A DNA stretch of 64,000 bases from Bacteroidaceae bacterium (GTDB taxonomy: Bacteria; Bacteroidota; Bacteroidia; Bacteroidales; Bacteroidaceae): NCBI GenBank assembly GCA_017442855.1, contig JAFSPM010000030.1, positions 1-64,000 of the forward strand, written 5' to 3'. Made by a program: the position numbers and the translations under genes. The first letter of the stretch is position 1. The number at the start of each line of letters is the position of its first letter. A model generated the notes under the pieces. The model searched no databases, was not told the origin of the DNA, and worked only from the letters and a program-made list of their open reading frames with translations. Below, piece by piece: positions 7,817-17,316 of this stretch.

Positions 7817-10666
7817 ATGATTATGAAAAGAGTATTGAAAACACTGTTTTGGCTTGTTGCATTGTTATTGGTCAATGGACAATGGATCATGGTAAATGGT
7901 CAAGAAATGCAACTGCCTCCTATCCCAGTGGATCCTGCTGTAAGAATTGGTCATCTTGACAACGGACTGACCTATTACATCCGTCATAACGAAAAACCTG
8001 AAAACCGAGTGGAGTTTTACATTGCACAGAAAGTGGGTTCCATTCAGGAGGAGCCTCGTCAGCGTGGCTTGGCACACTTCCTGGAACACATGGCCTTCAA
8101 CGGCACAAAGAACTTCCCAGGTGACGAACGTGGCAAGGGCATCGTGGATTGGTGTGAGGCACATGCCATCAAGTTTGGTTACGACCTCAACGCATATACC
8201 AGTGTAGATGAAACAGTATATAACATCAGCAACATACCTACCGACAACAAGGCTGTGCTCGACTCCTGCTTGCTGATTCTGCACGACTGGAGCAGCTATG
8301 TATTGTTAGAGGATAAGGAAATTGACAAGGAGCGCGGTGTGATTCGTGAGGAATGGCGAAGCCGTAACAATGGATTATTGCGTATCTATACCGATGCTCA
8401 GGCTACCATGTACCCTGGTTCGAAGTATGCCGACTGTATGCCTATTGGCAGCATTGACGTCATCAACAACTTCCCTTATCAGGACTTGCGCGACTACTAT
8501 AACCTGTGGTATCATCCAGACCTGCAAGGCATCATCATCGTGGGCGATATCGACGTGGATGAGATGGAAGGCAAAGTGCAGAAACTGTTTAATGAAATTC
8601 CTAAAGCCGAGGGCAAGCCTGAGCGTATCTACTATCCTGTAGCCGACAATGACGAACCTATTATATATATAGGTAATGACAAAGAGGTAAGTACGCCCAA
8701 TGTGCAGATTTATTTCAAGCATGACGCTACCACCAATGAGGAAAAACAGGGCATCATGTATCTGCTGCAAAGATATATGCTGGGCATGATTTGCCAAATG
8801 TTGGATGAACGTTTCGAAGAGATGACGCAGCAAGCCAATCCTCCTTTCACTGGAGCAACCCCTGATTACGGCGATTATTTCCTGAGCAAGACAAAGGAAT
8901 CTTTCAACGTAACAGTGCTGACCAAACCCGATGGTATCGAAACTGGTTTACAAGCTGCTCTGACAGAGATTGAACGCATGAAACGCTATGGTTTTACTGC
9001 CTCGGAATATGAGCGTGCCCGTGCCAACTACCTGCAAAGATTGGAGTCGGCTTACAAGGAGCGTAAAAATACCCAGAACGCCAGTTTCGTAAATGAGTAT
9101 GTGCAGCACTTTCTGAATGGTGAGCCTATCCCAGGCATTGAGAACGAGTATAGTCTCATCAACCAGTTGGCACCTAACATCCCTTTGGAGGCTATCAACG
9201 CCCTGGTGCAACAGCAACTGATACCAGACAATAACCGTGTGGTATTTATTGCCGTACCTGAAAGCGCTGTTGACAAATGTCCTAACAAGGAACAGGTATT
9301 GAGCATGCTGAATGGCATGAGTCAATTGCAGGTAGAAGCTTACGTAGATAAGGTTTCTGACGAGCCACTGGTGAGCGAGCTGCCTCAAGGCGGACGGATT
9401 GTAAAAGAAGAGACAGGTGCTTATGGCACTACGAAGCTGACCTTGAACAATGGTGTGCAAGTTTATCTTAAGAAGACCGACTTTAAGGAGGATGAGATTC
9501 GAATGCGTGCCGTGAGTCCTGGCGGTACTACTCAGTTTGAGAACAACGACAAATTAGAAATCGAGGTGCTGGATGACTTGGGAAGCATTGGTGGTTTGGG
9601 CAACTTCAGTCAGACCGATCTTAACAAGCAGTTGGCTGGTAAAAAGGTATCAATGAGCGCTTCAGTTACTTCTCAGCGTGAAAGCATAAGCGGCAATAGT
9701 TCACCAAAGGATTTTGAGACTATGTTGCAGTTAGTGTACCTGAGGTTCCAAGCTCCTCGCATGGATGCCGATGCCTTTGAGTCATACAAGACACGTCTGA
9801 AGGCCCAGTTGGAGAATGCAAAAGCCAATCCTTTGTCAACTATCAACGACACCTTAGCGATTTCCATGTATGGTCACCATCCTCGTATTGTGATGATGCA
9901 ACCTGAGACCGTTGACGAAATCAACTATCAACGAGGATTAGATATGTTTGCCAATCGCTTTGCCGATGCCAGCGACTTTACCTTCTACTTTGTTGGCAAT
10001 ATTGATATGGATGCTGTGAAACCGCTGATTGCCCAGTATCTGGGTGCACTTCCCAACAAGCAACGCCAAGAGGCAGCCATAGACAGGAAGATGGATATTT
10101 TGCCTGGTACCCGTGTAAAGGAGTATAGCAAGGAGATGCAAACCCCAATGGCTACCACCATCATGATATACTCAGGCAAGGAAAAATATGACTTGCGTAA
10201 CAACGTGCTGATGGATTACCTGAGTCAGATACTCGACATGATCTTTACCGAAGAGGTACGCGAGAAAGAAGGTGGTACCTACGGCGTACAATCATACGGT
10301 TCGCTGAACAAGTATCCGCATGAGCAAGCCTTGGTGCAGATTGTTTATCAGACTGACCCCACGAAGAAGGATAAGCTGAACGGACTGATTGACGAACTGG
10401 TGCAGAAAATAACAGCTGAAGGTCCTACCCCTGAGCAGATGCAGAAGGTACGCGACTTTATGGTAAAGACCTATAATGACAACCAGAAGGAGAACTCCTA
10501 CTGGATCAGTACCCTGGACGAGTATTACTATACCGGCACCGACTTCAATGCCGACTACCTGAATATTGTGAATGGCGTGACGGCTGATGATGTGAAGGCA
10601 TTCGCTACTGACCTCATCAAGCAAGGCAACAAGGTAACGGTAGTATTGACAGTTCCAGAAAACTAG
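7817..10666 (+). CDS. M16 family zinc metallopeptidase, two-domain
   Basis: A 949-aa insulinase-family protease with an N-terminal signal (MKRVLKTLFWLVALLLV from the second Met), so it acts in the periplasm or envelope. The inverted zinc motif HFLEH lies at residues 87-91, and the distal glutamate falls in the ERGVIREEW segment some 80 residues later. The second M16 half (from about 520) lacks an HxxEH motif, as expected for the substrate-holding half of the clamshell. Either ATG at 7817 or 7823 can start it. It is likely co-transcribed with miaA (2-nt gap) and with the transporter genes 7 nt downstream. Probable role: degradation of peptides or leftover signal peptides. Confidence 0.9.
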   Translation: MIMKRVLKTLFWLVALLLVNGQWIMVNGQEMQLPPIPVDPAVRIGHLDNGLTYYIRHNEKPENRVEFYIAQKVGSIQEEPRQRGLAHFLEHMAFNGTKNFPGDERGKGIVDWCEAHAIKFGYDLNAYTSVDETVYNISNIPTDNKAVLDSCLLILHDWSSYVLLEDKEIDKERGVIREEWRSRNNGLLRIYTDAQATMYPGSKYADCMPIGSIDVINNFPYQDLRDYYNLWYHPDLQGIIIVGDIDVDEMEGKVQKLFNEIPKAEGKPERIYYPVADNDEPIIYIGNDKEVSTPNVQIYFKHDATTNEEKQGIMYLLQRYMLGMICQMLDERFEEMTQQANPPFTGATPDYGDYFLSKTKESFNVTVLTKPDGIETGLQAALTEIERMKRYGFTASEYERARANYLQRLESAYKERKNTQNASFVNEYVQHFLNGEPIPGIENEYSLINQLAPNIPLEAINALVQQQLIPDNNRVVFIAVPESAVDKCPNKEQVLSMLNGMSQLQVEAYVDKVSDEPLVSELPQGGRIVKEETGAYGTTKLTLNNGVQVYLKKTDFKEDEIRMRAVSPGGTTQFENNDKLEIEVLDDLGSIGGLGNFSQTDLNKQLAGKKVSMSASVTSQRESISGNSSPKDFETMLQLVYLRFQAPRMDADAFESYKTRLKAQLENAKANPLSTINDTLAISMYGHHPRIVMMQPETVDEINYQRGLDMFANRFADASDFTFYFVGNIDMDAVKPLIAQYLGALPNKQRQEAAIDRKMDILPGTRVKEYSKEMQTPMATTIMIYSGKEKYDLRNNVLMDYLSQILDMIFTEEVREKEGGTYGVQSYGSLNKYPHEQALVQIVYQTDPTKKDKLNGLIDELVQKITAEGPTPEQMQKVRDFMVKTYNDNQKENSYWISTLDEYYYTGTDFNADYLNIVNGVTADDVKAFATDLIKQGNKVTVVLTVPEN

Positions 10667-10673
10667 TGTTGAT

Positions 10674-12158
10674 ATGAATCTGTTTTTAGAATTACGACGT
10701 CACGACAAGCTGAGCAATAAGCGCAGTCCGTTTTATGAGCAGAGTCAGGTAGCCCAGTTCTTTATCTACCTGGCCGCTGCTTTCTACGTGTGCTACCTCA
10801 TCTTCTTTGGCGTGCTGTTCGCTTTTATCTTGGAAGACGGAGCGAAAGAGCCCTATCACTATATCAATTCGGGATTATTCATCTTCTTCGCCATCGACTT
10901 CCTTATGCGATTTGGCTTCCAGAAGCTCCCTACCCAGGAGATGAAGCCCTATATGCTGTTGCCTATCAAGCGTAGCAGTGTGATTAACGTATTACTGGCA
11001 CGTTCGGCATTGGGCAGTTTCAACCTCTACTGGTTGTTTTTCTTCGTGCCGTTCGCCATCCTCACTGTCACCAAGTTCTATGGCATCTGGGGCGTCATCA
11101 CCTATTGCTTTGGCATTTGGCTCTTGGCTGTTGCCAACAACTACTGGTACCAGCTGTGCAAAATGCTCATGGGCGAGAAAATATGGTGGTTCCTGTTGCC
11201 TATCGTCTTCTGGGGGGCCATTATCGGATTGGCAGTAGCCGATTATGACCCACTGTATAACTTCCACCTGGAGTTGGGCGAAGGTTTCATACAAGGCAAC
11301 ATCCTTACCTTCTTAGGGGTATTGGCATTAATAGCTGTGCTGTTCTTCGTCAACCGTTGGCTGATTGGCCGACTGATGTACGATGAGATGAACAAAGTGG
11401 CTGATACGAAAGTGAAGCATGTGAGCGAGTACAAGTTCTTCGACCGCTTTGGAGAGATTGGCGAATATATGCGCTTGGAATTGAAGATGCTGACGCGCAA
11501 CAAGGTGAGTCGTCAGCAACTGATATCTATCTCCATCCTGGTGATTGTGTTCTCATTGTTAATCAGCTTCTCGGATGTATATCAGGGTGGCTTCAGAGAC
11601 TTCCTCATCATCTACAACTTCGTGATTTATGGTACGATGTTCCTAAGTATGCTGATGAGCTTTGAGGGTAACTACATTGACGGACTGATGAGTCGTAAGG
11701 AAAGCATCTACACCTTGCTGAGGGCCAAGTATTACATCTATTCAGTGGCGATGCTGATTCCTTTGTTGTTCATGCTACCAGCCGTGTTTACAGGCAAGGT
11801 GTATTTCCTGACATGCCTGGCATGGATGCTGTTCACCAGTGGTGCCGTGTTCTGCTGCTATTTCCAGTTGGCTGTCTATAATAACCGTACCATCCCGATG
11901 AACGAGAAGATGACCAACCGAAACTACATGGGTACAGGCAAACAGAACATCATCTCATTGGTGGCATTTGGTGTACCTGTCATGATAGGGTTGGCACTGA
12001 AAGGCATGGTAGGTGAAATGTGGATGGCCATCATCATCCTGTCTATTGGTGTGGCGTTTATCGCTACCTCTAATTGGTGGATCATGAACGTGTACCAGCG
12101 TTTCATGAAGCGTAGATATATTAATATGGAAGGATTTAGAGACTCAAGACAAAAATAA
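10674..12158 (+). CDS. ABC transporter permease, DUF5687 family
   Basis: A 494-aa polytopic membrane protein matching the DUF5687 family of Bacteroidetes, with the typical soluble start MNLFLELRRHDKLSNKRS and roughly ten to twelve hydrophobic segments. The central polar stretch KFFDRFGEIGEYMRLELKML links the two halves and probably contacts the ATPase. An ABC ATPase gene follows 5 nt later, so the two should form an exporter. Nothing in the sequence shows the substrate. Confidence 0.85.
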   Translation: MNLFLELRRHDKLSNKRSPFYEQSQVAQFFIYLAAAFYVCYLIFFGVLFAFILEDGAKEPYHYINSGLFIFFAIDFLMRFGFQKLPTQEMKPYMLLPIKRSSVINVLLARSALGSFNLYWLFFFVPFAILTVTKFYGIWGVITYCFGIWLLAVANNYWYQLCKMLMGEKIWWFLLPIVFWGAIIGLAVADYDPLYNFHLELGEGFIQGNILTFLGVLALIAVLFFVNRWLIGRLMYDEMNKVADTKVKHVSEYKFFDRFGEIGEYMRLELKMLTRNKVSRQQLISISILVIVFSLLISFSDVYQGGFRDFLIIYNFVIYGTMFLSMLMSFEGNYIDGLMSRKESIYTLLRAKYYIYSVAMLIPLLFMLPAVFTGKVYFLTCLAWMLFTSGAVFCCYFQLAVYNNRTIPMNEKMTNRNYMGTGKQNIISLVAFGVPVMIGLALKGMVGEMWMAIIILSIGVAFIATSNWWIMNVYQRFMKRRYINMEGFRDSRQK

Positions 12159-12163
12159 CAACT

Positions 12164-12919
12164 ATGATACAGATAAATAATTTGTTGAAGCAGTTTGGCG
12201 AGACAAGAGCCGTAGATATCGACAACTATGTCATCAACCAAGGCGATATGCTGGGGTTGGTAGGCAACAACGGAGCGGGTAAGACTACTCTCTTCCGACT
12301 GATACTGGATTTGTTGCAGGCCAACAACGGCTATGTAACCATCGATGGCATTGATGTAAGCAAAAGCGAGGACTGGAAGAAGATAACGGGTGAGTTTATC
12401 GATGATGGTTTCCTCATCGACTACCTCACCCCTGAAGAATATTTCTATTTCATCGGTAAGATGTATGGACTGAGCAAGCAGGAGGTGGATGAACGCCTGA
12501 AACCTTTCGAGCATTTCATGAATGGTGAGGTGGTTGGTCAGAAGAAATACATCCGTAACTATTCAGCCGGCAACAAGCAGAAGGTGGGCATCATCAGTGC
12601 CATGATTCATCACCCACAGTTGCTGATACTGGACGAGCCGTTCAACTTCCTTGACCCTACTTCGCAGTCCATTATCAAGCAGTTGCTGAAGAAGTACCAT
12701 GAGGAGCACAATGCTACCGTAATTATTTCTTCGCACAACCTTAACCACACGGTAGATATCTGCTCTCGCATCGCTTTGATGGAGCATGGCAAGATTATCC
12801 GTGACCTGGTGAACGAGAACAACTCGGCCGAGCAAGAGCTGGAGAATTATTTCAACGCAGGTGTTGAAGAAGATCAAGGTCTGCTCTCAGGAGCTACGCC
12901 AAAGGATTCTGATGGATAG
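12164..12919 (+). CDS. ABC transporter ATP-binding protein
   Basis: A 251-aa ATPase partner of the DUF5687 permease. Walker A GNNGAGKT lies at 34-41, a divergent signature YSAGNKQK stands in place of LSGGQ, Walker B is LLILDEP, and the switch His lies in IISSHNL. The spacing and the single NBD per permease suggest two copies act with the permease. The last 46 nt overlap the 3' end of the convergent GH92 gene, so both stop codons lie inside the other gene; no terminator fits between them. Confidence 0.92.
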   Translation: MIQINNLLKQFGETRAVDIDNYVINQGDMLGLVGNNGAGKTTLFRLILDLLQANNGYVTIDGIDVSKSEDWKKITGEFIDDGFLIDYLTPEEYFYFIGKMYGLSKQEVDERLKPFEHFMNGEVVGQKKYIRNYSAGNKQKVGIISAMIHHPQLLILDEPFNFLDPTSQSIIKQLLKKYHEEHNATVIISSHNLNHTVDICSRIALMEHGKIIRDLVNENNSAEQELENYFNAGVEEDQGLLSGATPKDSDG

Positions 12920-15051
12920 GCCCCCATCTCGAACTCTAACGTACCACCTTGTTGCAAGTCCTTGAAATCAATATATGACTTATCGTATGGCATACCGTTC
13001 CAACGAACCGACTGGATATAGATGTTCTCAGCACTATTGTTGTGGGCTATGATATGCAACGTATTGTCACCTACCTTTACATCTGCGCTATTGAACAGCG
13101 GTGAACCAAACACATACTTGCCTCCAGCTGGCTCTACCTGATAAAGGCCTAAAGATGACAGGATATACCAAGCTGACATCTGCCCTACATCCTCGTTGCC
13201 ACACAAGCCATCTGGATCAGCCTTATAAAGGGTGGTCATCACCTCACGCAAGCGCTGGGCTGTCTTCCAAGGCTGGCCTACATAGTTATATAAATAAATG
13301 GTGTGATGACTGGGTTCGTTGCCATGTGCATACTGACCTATCAGACCACTGATATCGGGTGATGCCTCCTCGCCTAAATCGCCTTCTACTACAAACAAAG
13401 AATCCAACTTGGTGACAAATGCCTCCTCACTGCCAAAGAGAGAAACGAGACCTTTCACATCATGTGGTACCAACCATGTGTATTGCCAAGCATTGCCCTC
13501 GGTATAGTCGTCAGCACGATGAATCACCTTGATAGGGTCGAAAGGCTCACGGAACTTGCCATTTACATCTATGGCTCTTACGAAGCCTGTATTGGGGTCG
13601 AAGTATTTCTTATAAGATTGTCCACGCTTATAGAAAATCTCGTAAGCCTCATCATCACCCAATTCTTTTGCCACACGTGCCAAAGCATCGTCAGCCAACG
13701 CATATTCCATTGCTTTGGCTACCGTCTCGTTGGTAGGTTCTTTCTCCCAAGGAATGAAACCGTATTTCTTTATCAAGCCGATGGAGCGGCTATCCACCAT
13801 AGCCGTCTGTTTCATCGCCTCCAGAGCTGTCTTACCATCCACATCGAAACCTTTTAAAACGATATCAGCCAACACAGGAATGGCAGGATTACCTACCATG
13901 CAATCGGTTTCATTCGCCATCAGATGCCAAACAGGCAAGCGCCCCTGTTGTTCGCAAATTTTGAGGAATGTCTGGGCAAAATCACGTTGTTTGTCAGGAT
14001 GGATGAGTGTAGATAACGGATGAGCAGCACGATAGGTGTCCCACAAAGAGAAAGTGGTGTAGTTGGTAAAGTCAGCATGCTGATACACTTTATCATCAGA
14101 ACCACGATAATCGCCATTTACATCATTGAACACTGACGGAGCTATCATAGTATGATAAAGTGAGGTATAGAAGATGTTACGTGCCACCTCGTCGTCAGTA
14201 TCAATCTTTATCTTCGCCAATTGCTGCTCCCACAAGGCATTGGCATCCAGCCATACCTCGTCGAAGTCCCAATCTGGATTTTCTGTCTGCAGGTTCAGAC
14301 GAGCATTCTCAGTACTTACAGCCGAAAGTCCCACCTTCACCATCAGAGGGGTGCTACCACCTTCAAATGACAACACACTGAAATTATCTTCTGCTTGCTC
14401 TAAGCTACGGATAGGCTTGTTGAACTCAGCCACGAAATAAACCCGTTGGTTCTCAGCCCATCCTTTCGAGAAACGATAACCCTCTATGCTTCTGTCACCT
14501 TGCTGGTGCAAAGAGGCTTCACGTACCACATCACCACCACCTGTGCCATACTTAAGGTTTACTAACAACAATTGCTCTTTGCCTTCAGGATAGAAATAAC
14601 GATGAAAACCCGTACGTGTTGTGGCCGTCAGTTCAACCTGCACATCAGCTTCTAAGGTATGCACACTGTAATAGCCAGGCTCCGCCATCTCTATCTCATG
14701 ACTGAACTTATCTGTGCGCTGACTTTTATTGGCTAGGGGCAGAAAAGCGATATCACCTAAGTCGGCACAACCCGTACCACTAAGGTGTAGATGTGTGAAC
14801 CCCACCAAGACAGAATCAGAATAGTGGTAACCAGAACACCAGTCCCACCCCTGCGTTACTTGCGAAGGCCCCAACTGAACAAAACCGAATGGCACATTGG
14901 CACCCACAAACACATGTCCGTGTCCGCCTGATCCAATAAATGGATCGACATACTGTGTAAAATTCATCTCCTGCTCACTTCCAGCCTGCCTTCCTTTCTG
15001 GCAAGCTGCCAACAGAGCAAATCCTACAAATAAAACAACTAACTTTTTCAT
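12874..15051 (-). CDS. GH92 family alpha-mannosidase, lipoprotein
   Basis: A 725-aa glycoside hydrolase family 92 enzyme, a calcium-dependent exo-alpha-mannosidase family used by Bacteroidetes on host or yeast N-glycans. The signal peptide MKKLVVLFVGFALLAAC gives lipidated Cys17. GH92 marks are the start YVDPFIGSGGHGHVF and GANVPFGFVQLGPSQ, the NETDCMVGNP segment, and CGNEDVGQMSAWYILSSLG near residue 630, which carries catalytic-site Asp/Glu residues. It stands alone without a SusC/SusD pair, so it may serve a broad trimming role rather than one locus. Linkage preference cannot be read from sequence. Confidence 0.93.
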   Translation of the reverse strand: MKKLVVLFVGFALLAACQKGRQAGSEQEMNFTQYVDPFIGSGGHGHVFVGANVPFGFVQLGPSQVTQGWDWCSGYHYSDSVLVGFTHLHLSGTGCADLGDIAFLPLANKSQRTDKFSHEIEMAEPGYYSVHTLEADVQVELTATTRTGFHRYFYPEGKEQLLLVNLKYGTGGGDVVREASLHQQGDRSIEGYRFSKGWAENQRVYFVAEFNKPIRSLEQAEDNFSVLSFEGGSTPLMVKVGLSAVSTENARLNLQTENPDWDFDEVWLDANALWEQQLAKIKIDTDDEVARNIFYTSLYHTMIAPSVFNDVNGDYRGSDDKVYQHADFTNYTTFSLWDTYRAAHPLSTLIHPDKQRDFAQTFLKICEQQGRLPVWHLMANETDCMVGNPAIPVLADIVLKGFDVDGKTALEAMKQTAMVDSRSIGLIKKYGFIPWEKEPTNETVAKAMEYALADDALARVAKELGDDEAYEIFYKRGQSYKKYFDPNTGFVRAIDVNGKFREPFDPIKVIHRADDYTEGNAWQYTWLVPHDVKGLVSLFGSEEAFVTKLDSLFVVEGDLGEEASPDISGLIGQYAHGNEPSHHTIYLYNYVGQPWKTAQRLREVMTTLYKADPDGLCGNEDVGQMSAWYILSSLGLYQVEPAGGKYVFGSPLFNSADVKVGDNTLHIIAHNNSAENIYIQSVRWNGMPYDKSYIDFKDLQQGGTLEFEMGAYPSESFGVAPESRP

Positions 15052-15069
15052 AGTATCATTAATATATAA

Positions 15070-17247
15070 TTATCTATTAAACAACTCAAACGTTATCTTT
15101 ATTCCAAACTCCCGCTTCTTCTGTTGGGCAAACGACATAAAGAATCCAAAGTCAAAAATGTGTGTTCCCAAACCATAGCCCACCTCATAAAAAGGATCCT
15201 GATGGGGCAAGAACACGGTATTGAAATAAATACGCTCGTTCATCACATACTTCAGGTATTTGGCCACATGTGGAATAATCAGGAATGGTGCCTGATAGGT
15301 GGCATGAAACCTCAAATACTTTGTTGAAGAGTTGTAAACATCGCTATTAAGCAGATGGAACACACCACCGATATCATCGCTCCATCCCAAGGGTAAGTTA
15401 TGTCGGCGGAATCGTTCAAAGTCGATAAAGTACAGATGGTCCTTGTAAGCAAATGCCCCTGCACCAAAACGCAAATACAATGTACGTTTCAATCCAAGTG
15501 GATAATCATCCTGAATATCCACTTCGAAACGGTCATATACCGTTGAGTTCTTCAATATGCCACCCAATCCTTTCTCCCACTCGAAGATAAAGGTAGGATA
15601 CGAAGAATGGAGGTTTACCTTACGTTTACCATCCATATAATAATACTGTCCTGGCGTAAACGTAAGCCTCATCATCGGAGCAAATGTGTTGTAGGTACGA
15701 TTGTAATTCTCGTTACTATTTCCTGTGGCAGCTCTTCTGTGCAGGTTAAGACCCAAATCCAAAGTAAAGCCATTGAATACTTCCCAACTATGCGTGAGCT
15801 TGAGGTAGGTGTGGTTGAAGTACTCCAGGTTCACCTCCGAAAGATCCACCTTCTCACCCATAGCTGCTTCAAGGTCATTTATCACCTCGTTGTTATACAC
15901 CTTATCGCCATTGCCTACCTCAAAATTCCAAGAGGCTCGTTTCGAAGGCGAGTATTCATAAGTACCCCTCACCAACCAGTAGAACTCCTTATGTTTGAAG
16001 TTGAAGCCCAAACGGGGGGTTATCTCAAACACATGGTTGTTGACCATCCTTCGGGTATAGCGCATATCCATCTTATAGGAAACACCGTTACGATGACTAT
16101 AGCCCACCAGTTGGGGGTTGAACAAAGGTGTAATACGGAAATTGCCTACATCTTTGACATAAAAATTACTTCTATTTATAAATGCTTCCCCAACATTGTT
16201 CCAAAAACGGTCGCGCTTATTTTTTACACTCCCCACACTGTCTCGTTGCATTTTAAACTGCGAGTTGATGTATTCGGTATATATATCCAGCTCCTCGCTG
16301 GTCAGCGGTGTAGGACGATGCTGCTCGAAATAACGCACATCCCTTATGGGAGCACTATTATCACTACTCAAACTATAATAGCGCGACAAATCATACTTAT
16401 TTCCTTCTCGCTGACGCAGTTCTTTTAGGGTGAGGTTTGGCACCTCCTGTTGAATGTCTTGATAACTCACCAAGCCTTTATAGGTAGCATCGATACGGTT
16501 ACTCATGAAATGAAAAAGTACATCCAAATCGTAGCTCACAGGCAACATCTCTGTTTGGGTATCCACCCACCCCATTGTCATCTTATTCTTGAAAATCATC
16601 AACTCATTACGCCCCTCAAAATACATCTCCCTGATAGTCCAGGCTCCATTGGTGATGATGACATATCCTTCCACCAGCTGATAACTAACCACCTTGGGGT
16701 GGAAGTTCACCTTATAATGCTGGACATTTCCCCTATAAAAGACGGAGTCCATAGTATAGGTGTAATATTTGTTCCTATTAGGGGATAGCGGTGAAATCAG
16801 CTTGTCCTGCAACAACATGTGATTATAGGGTGTGATGTGGAAAAAGTCAGACAACCTACCGTCTGCTTCAAAGAAGCTATTAGTGGTGCCCAGCATAGCC
16901 TCTGTTCGTTGGTCGTAGATATCCGGTGAAGTAAAATGCACCTGATTGATGGTCTCGATAAAGAATTTCCGTTGTCCTTTCTTACTGACACGGAACATAC
17001 CTGGTATCTGGTGATAGAACACATTCTTCTTGCGCACATTTACCTGCCCTTTGATATAGAGTTGCGCATTGTATTCACTCGCTAAGCCCACGCTGCCTGT
17101 GGCTCTTTTGACCGTCAGTTGCATTAGGCTATCGGCCAACACATCGATGACTTCATGTTGCTTCGCACTGACAGAAACTGCTGTCAGCGAGAAAGTCATC
17201 AACAAGACTATCCACGAGATGAATCCTATTTTGTGCTCTTTTTTCAT
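15070..17247 (-). CDS. DUF5686 family outer-membrane protein
   Basis: A 725-aa protein with a signal peptide (MKKEHKIGFISWIVLLMTF to about SVSA). The body matches DUF5686, a Bacteroidetes outer-membrane barrel family with alternating aromatic strands in the second half and the terminal strand FGIKITFELFNR. Most family members carry a carboxypeptidase-regulatory-like domain in front and are longer; this one starts directly with the DUF5686 part. It is encoded 18 nt upstream of the GH92 gene on the same strand, and the two may be co-transcribed. The function of the family is not established. Confidence 0.8.
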   Translation of the reverse strand: MKKEHKIGFISWIVLLMTFSLTAVSVSAKQHEVIDVLADSLMQLTVKRATGSVGLASEYNAQLYIKGQVNVRKKNVFYHQIPGMFRVSKKGQRKFFIETINQVHFTSPDIYDQRTEAMLGTTNSFFEADGRLSDFFHITPYNHMLLQDKLISPLSPNRNKYYTYTMDSVFYRGNVQHYKVNFHPKVVSYQLVEGYVIITNGAWTIREMYFEGRNELMIFKNKMTMGWVDTQTEMLPVSYDLDVLFHFMSNRIDATYKGLVSYQDIQQEVPNLTLKELRQREGNKYDLSRYYSLSSDNSAPIRDVRYFEQHRPTPLTSEELDIYTEYINSQFKMQRDSVGSVKNKRDRFWNNVGEAFINRSNFYVKDVGNFRITPLFNPQLVGYSHRNGVSYKMDMRYTRRMVNNHVFEITPRLGFNFKHKEFYWLVRGTYEYSPSKRASWNFEVGNGDKVYNNEVINDLEAAMGEKVDLSEVNLEYFNHTYLKLTHSWEVFNGFTLDLGLNLHRRAATGNSNENYNRTYNTFAPMMRLTFTPGQYYYMDGKRKVNLHSSYPTFIFEWEKGLGGILKNSTVYDRFEVDIQDDYPLGLKRTLYLRFGAGAFAYKDHLYFIDFERFRRHNLPLGWSDDIGGVFHLLNSDVYNSSTKYLRFHATYQAPFLIIPHVAKYLKYVMNERIYFNTVFLPHQDPFYEVGYGLGTHIFDFGFFMSFAQQKKREFGIKITFELFNR

Positions 17248-17258
17248 AATCTAATTAG

Positions 17259-17287
17259 CAAAAGTATAAATTAAATTTGTACTTTTG
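17259..17287. promoter_or_regulatory. back-to-back -7 boxes for DUF5686 and glutamine synthetase
   Basis: TACTTTTG on the minus strand (17259-17266) faces the DUF5686 gene 12 nt away, and TACTTTTG on the plus strand (17280-17287) serves the glutamine synthetase gene. The two boxes are 13 nt apart, so polymerase binding at the two promoters may be mutually exclusive. Confidence 0.45.
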
Positions 17288-17316
17288 TGGCAAATTACCG
17301 TAAAAGATATACTGAC

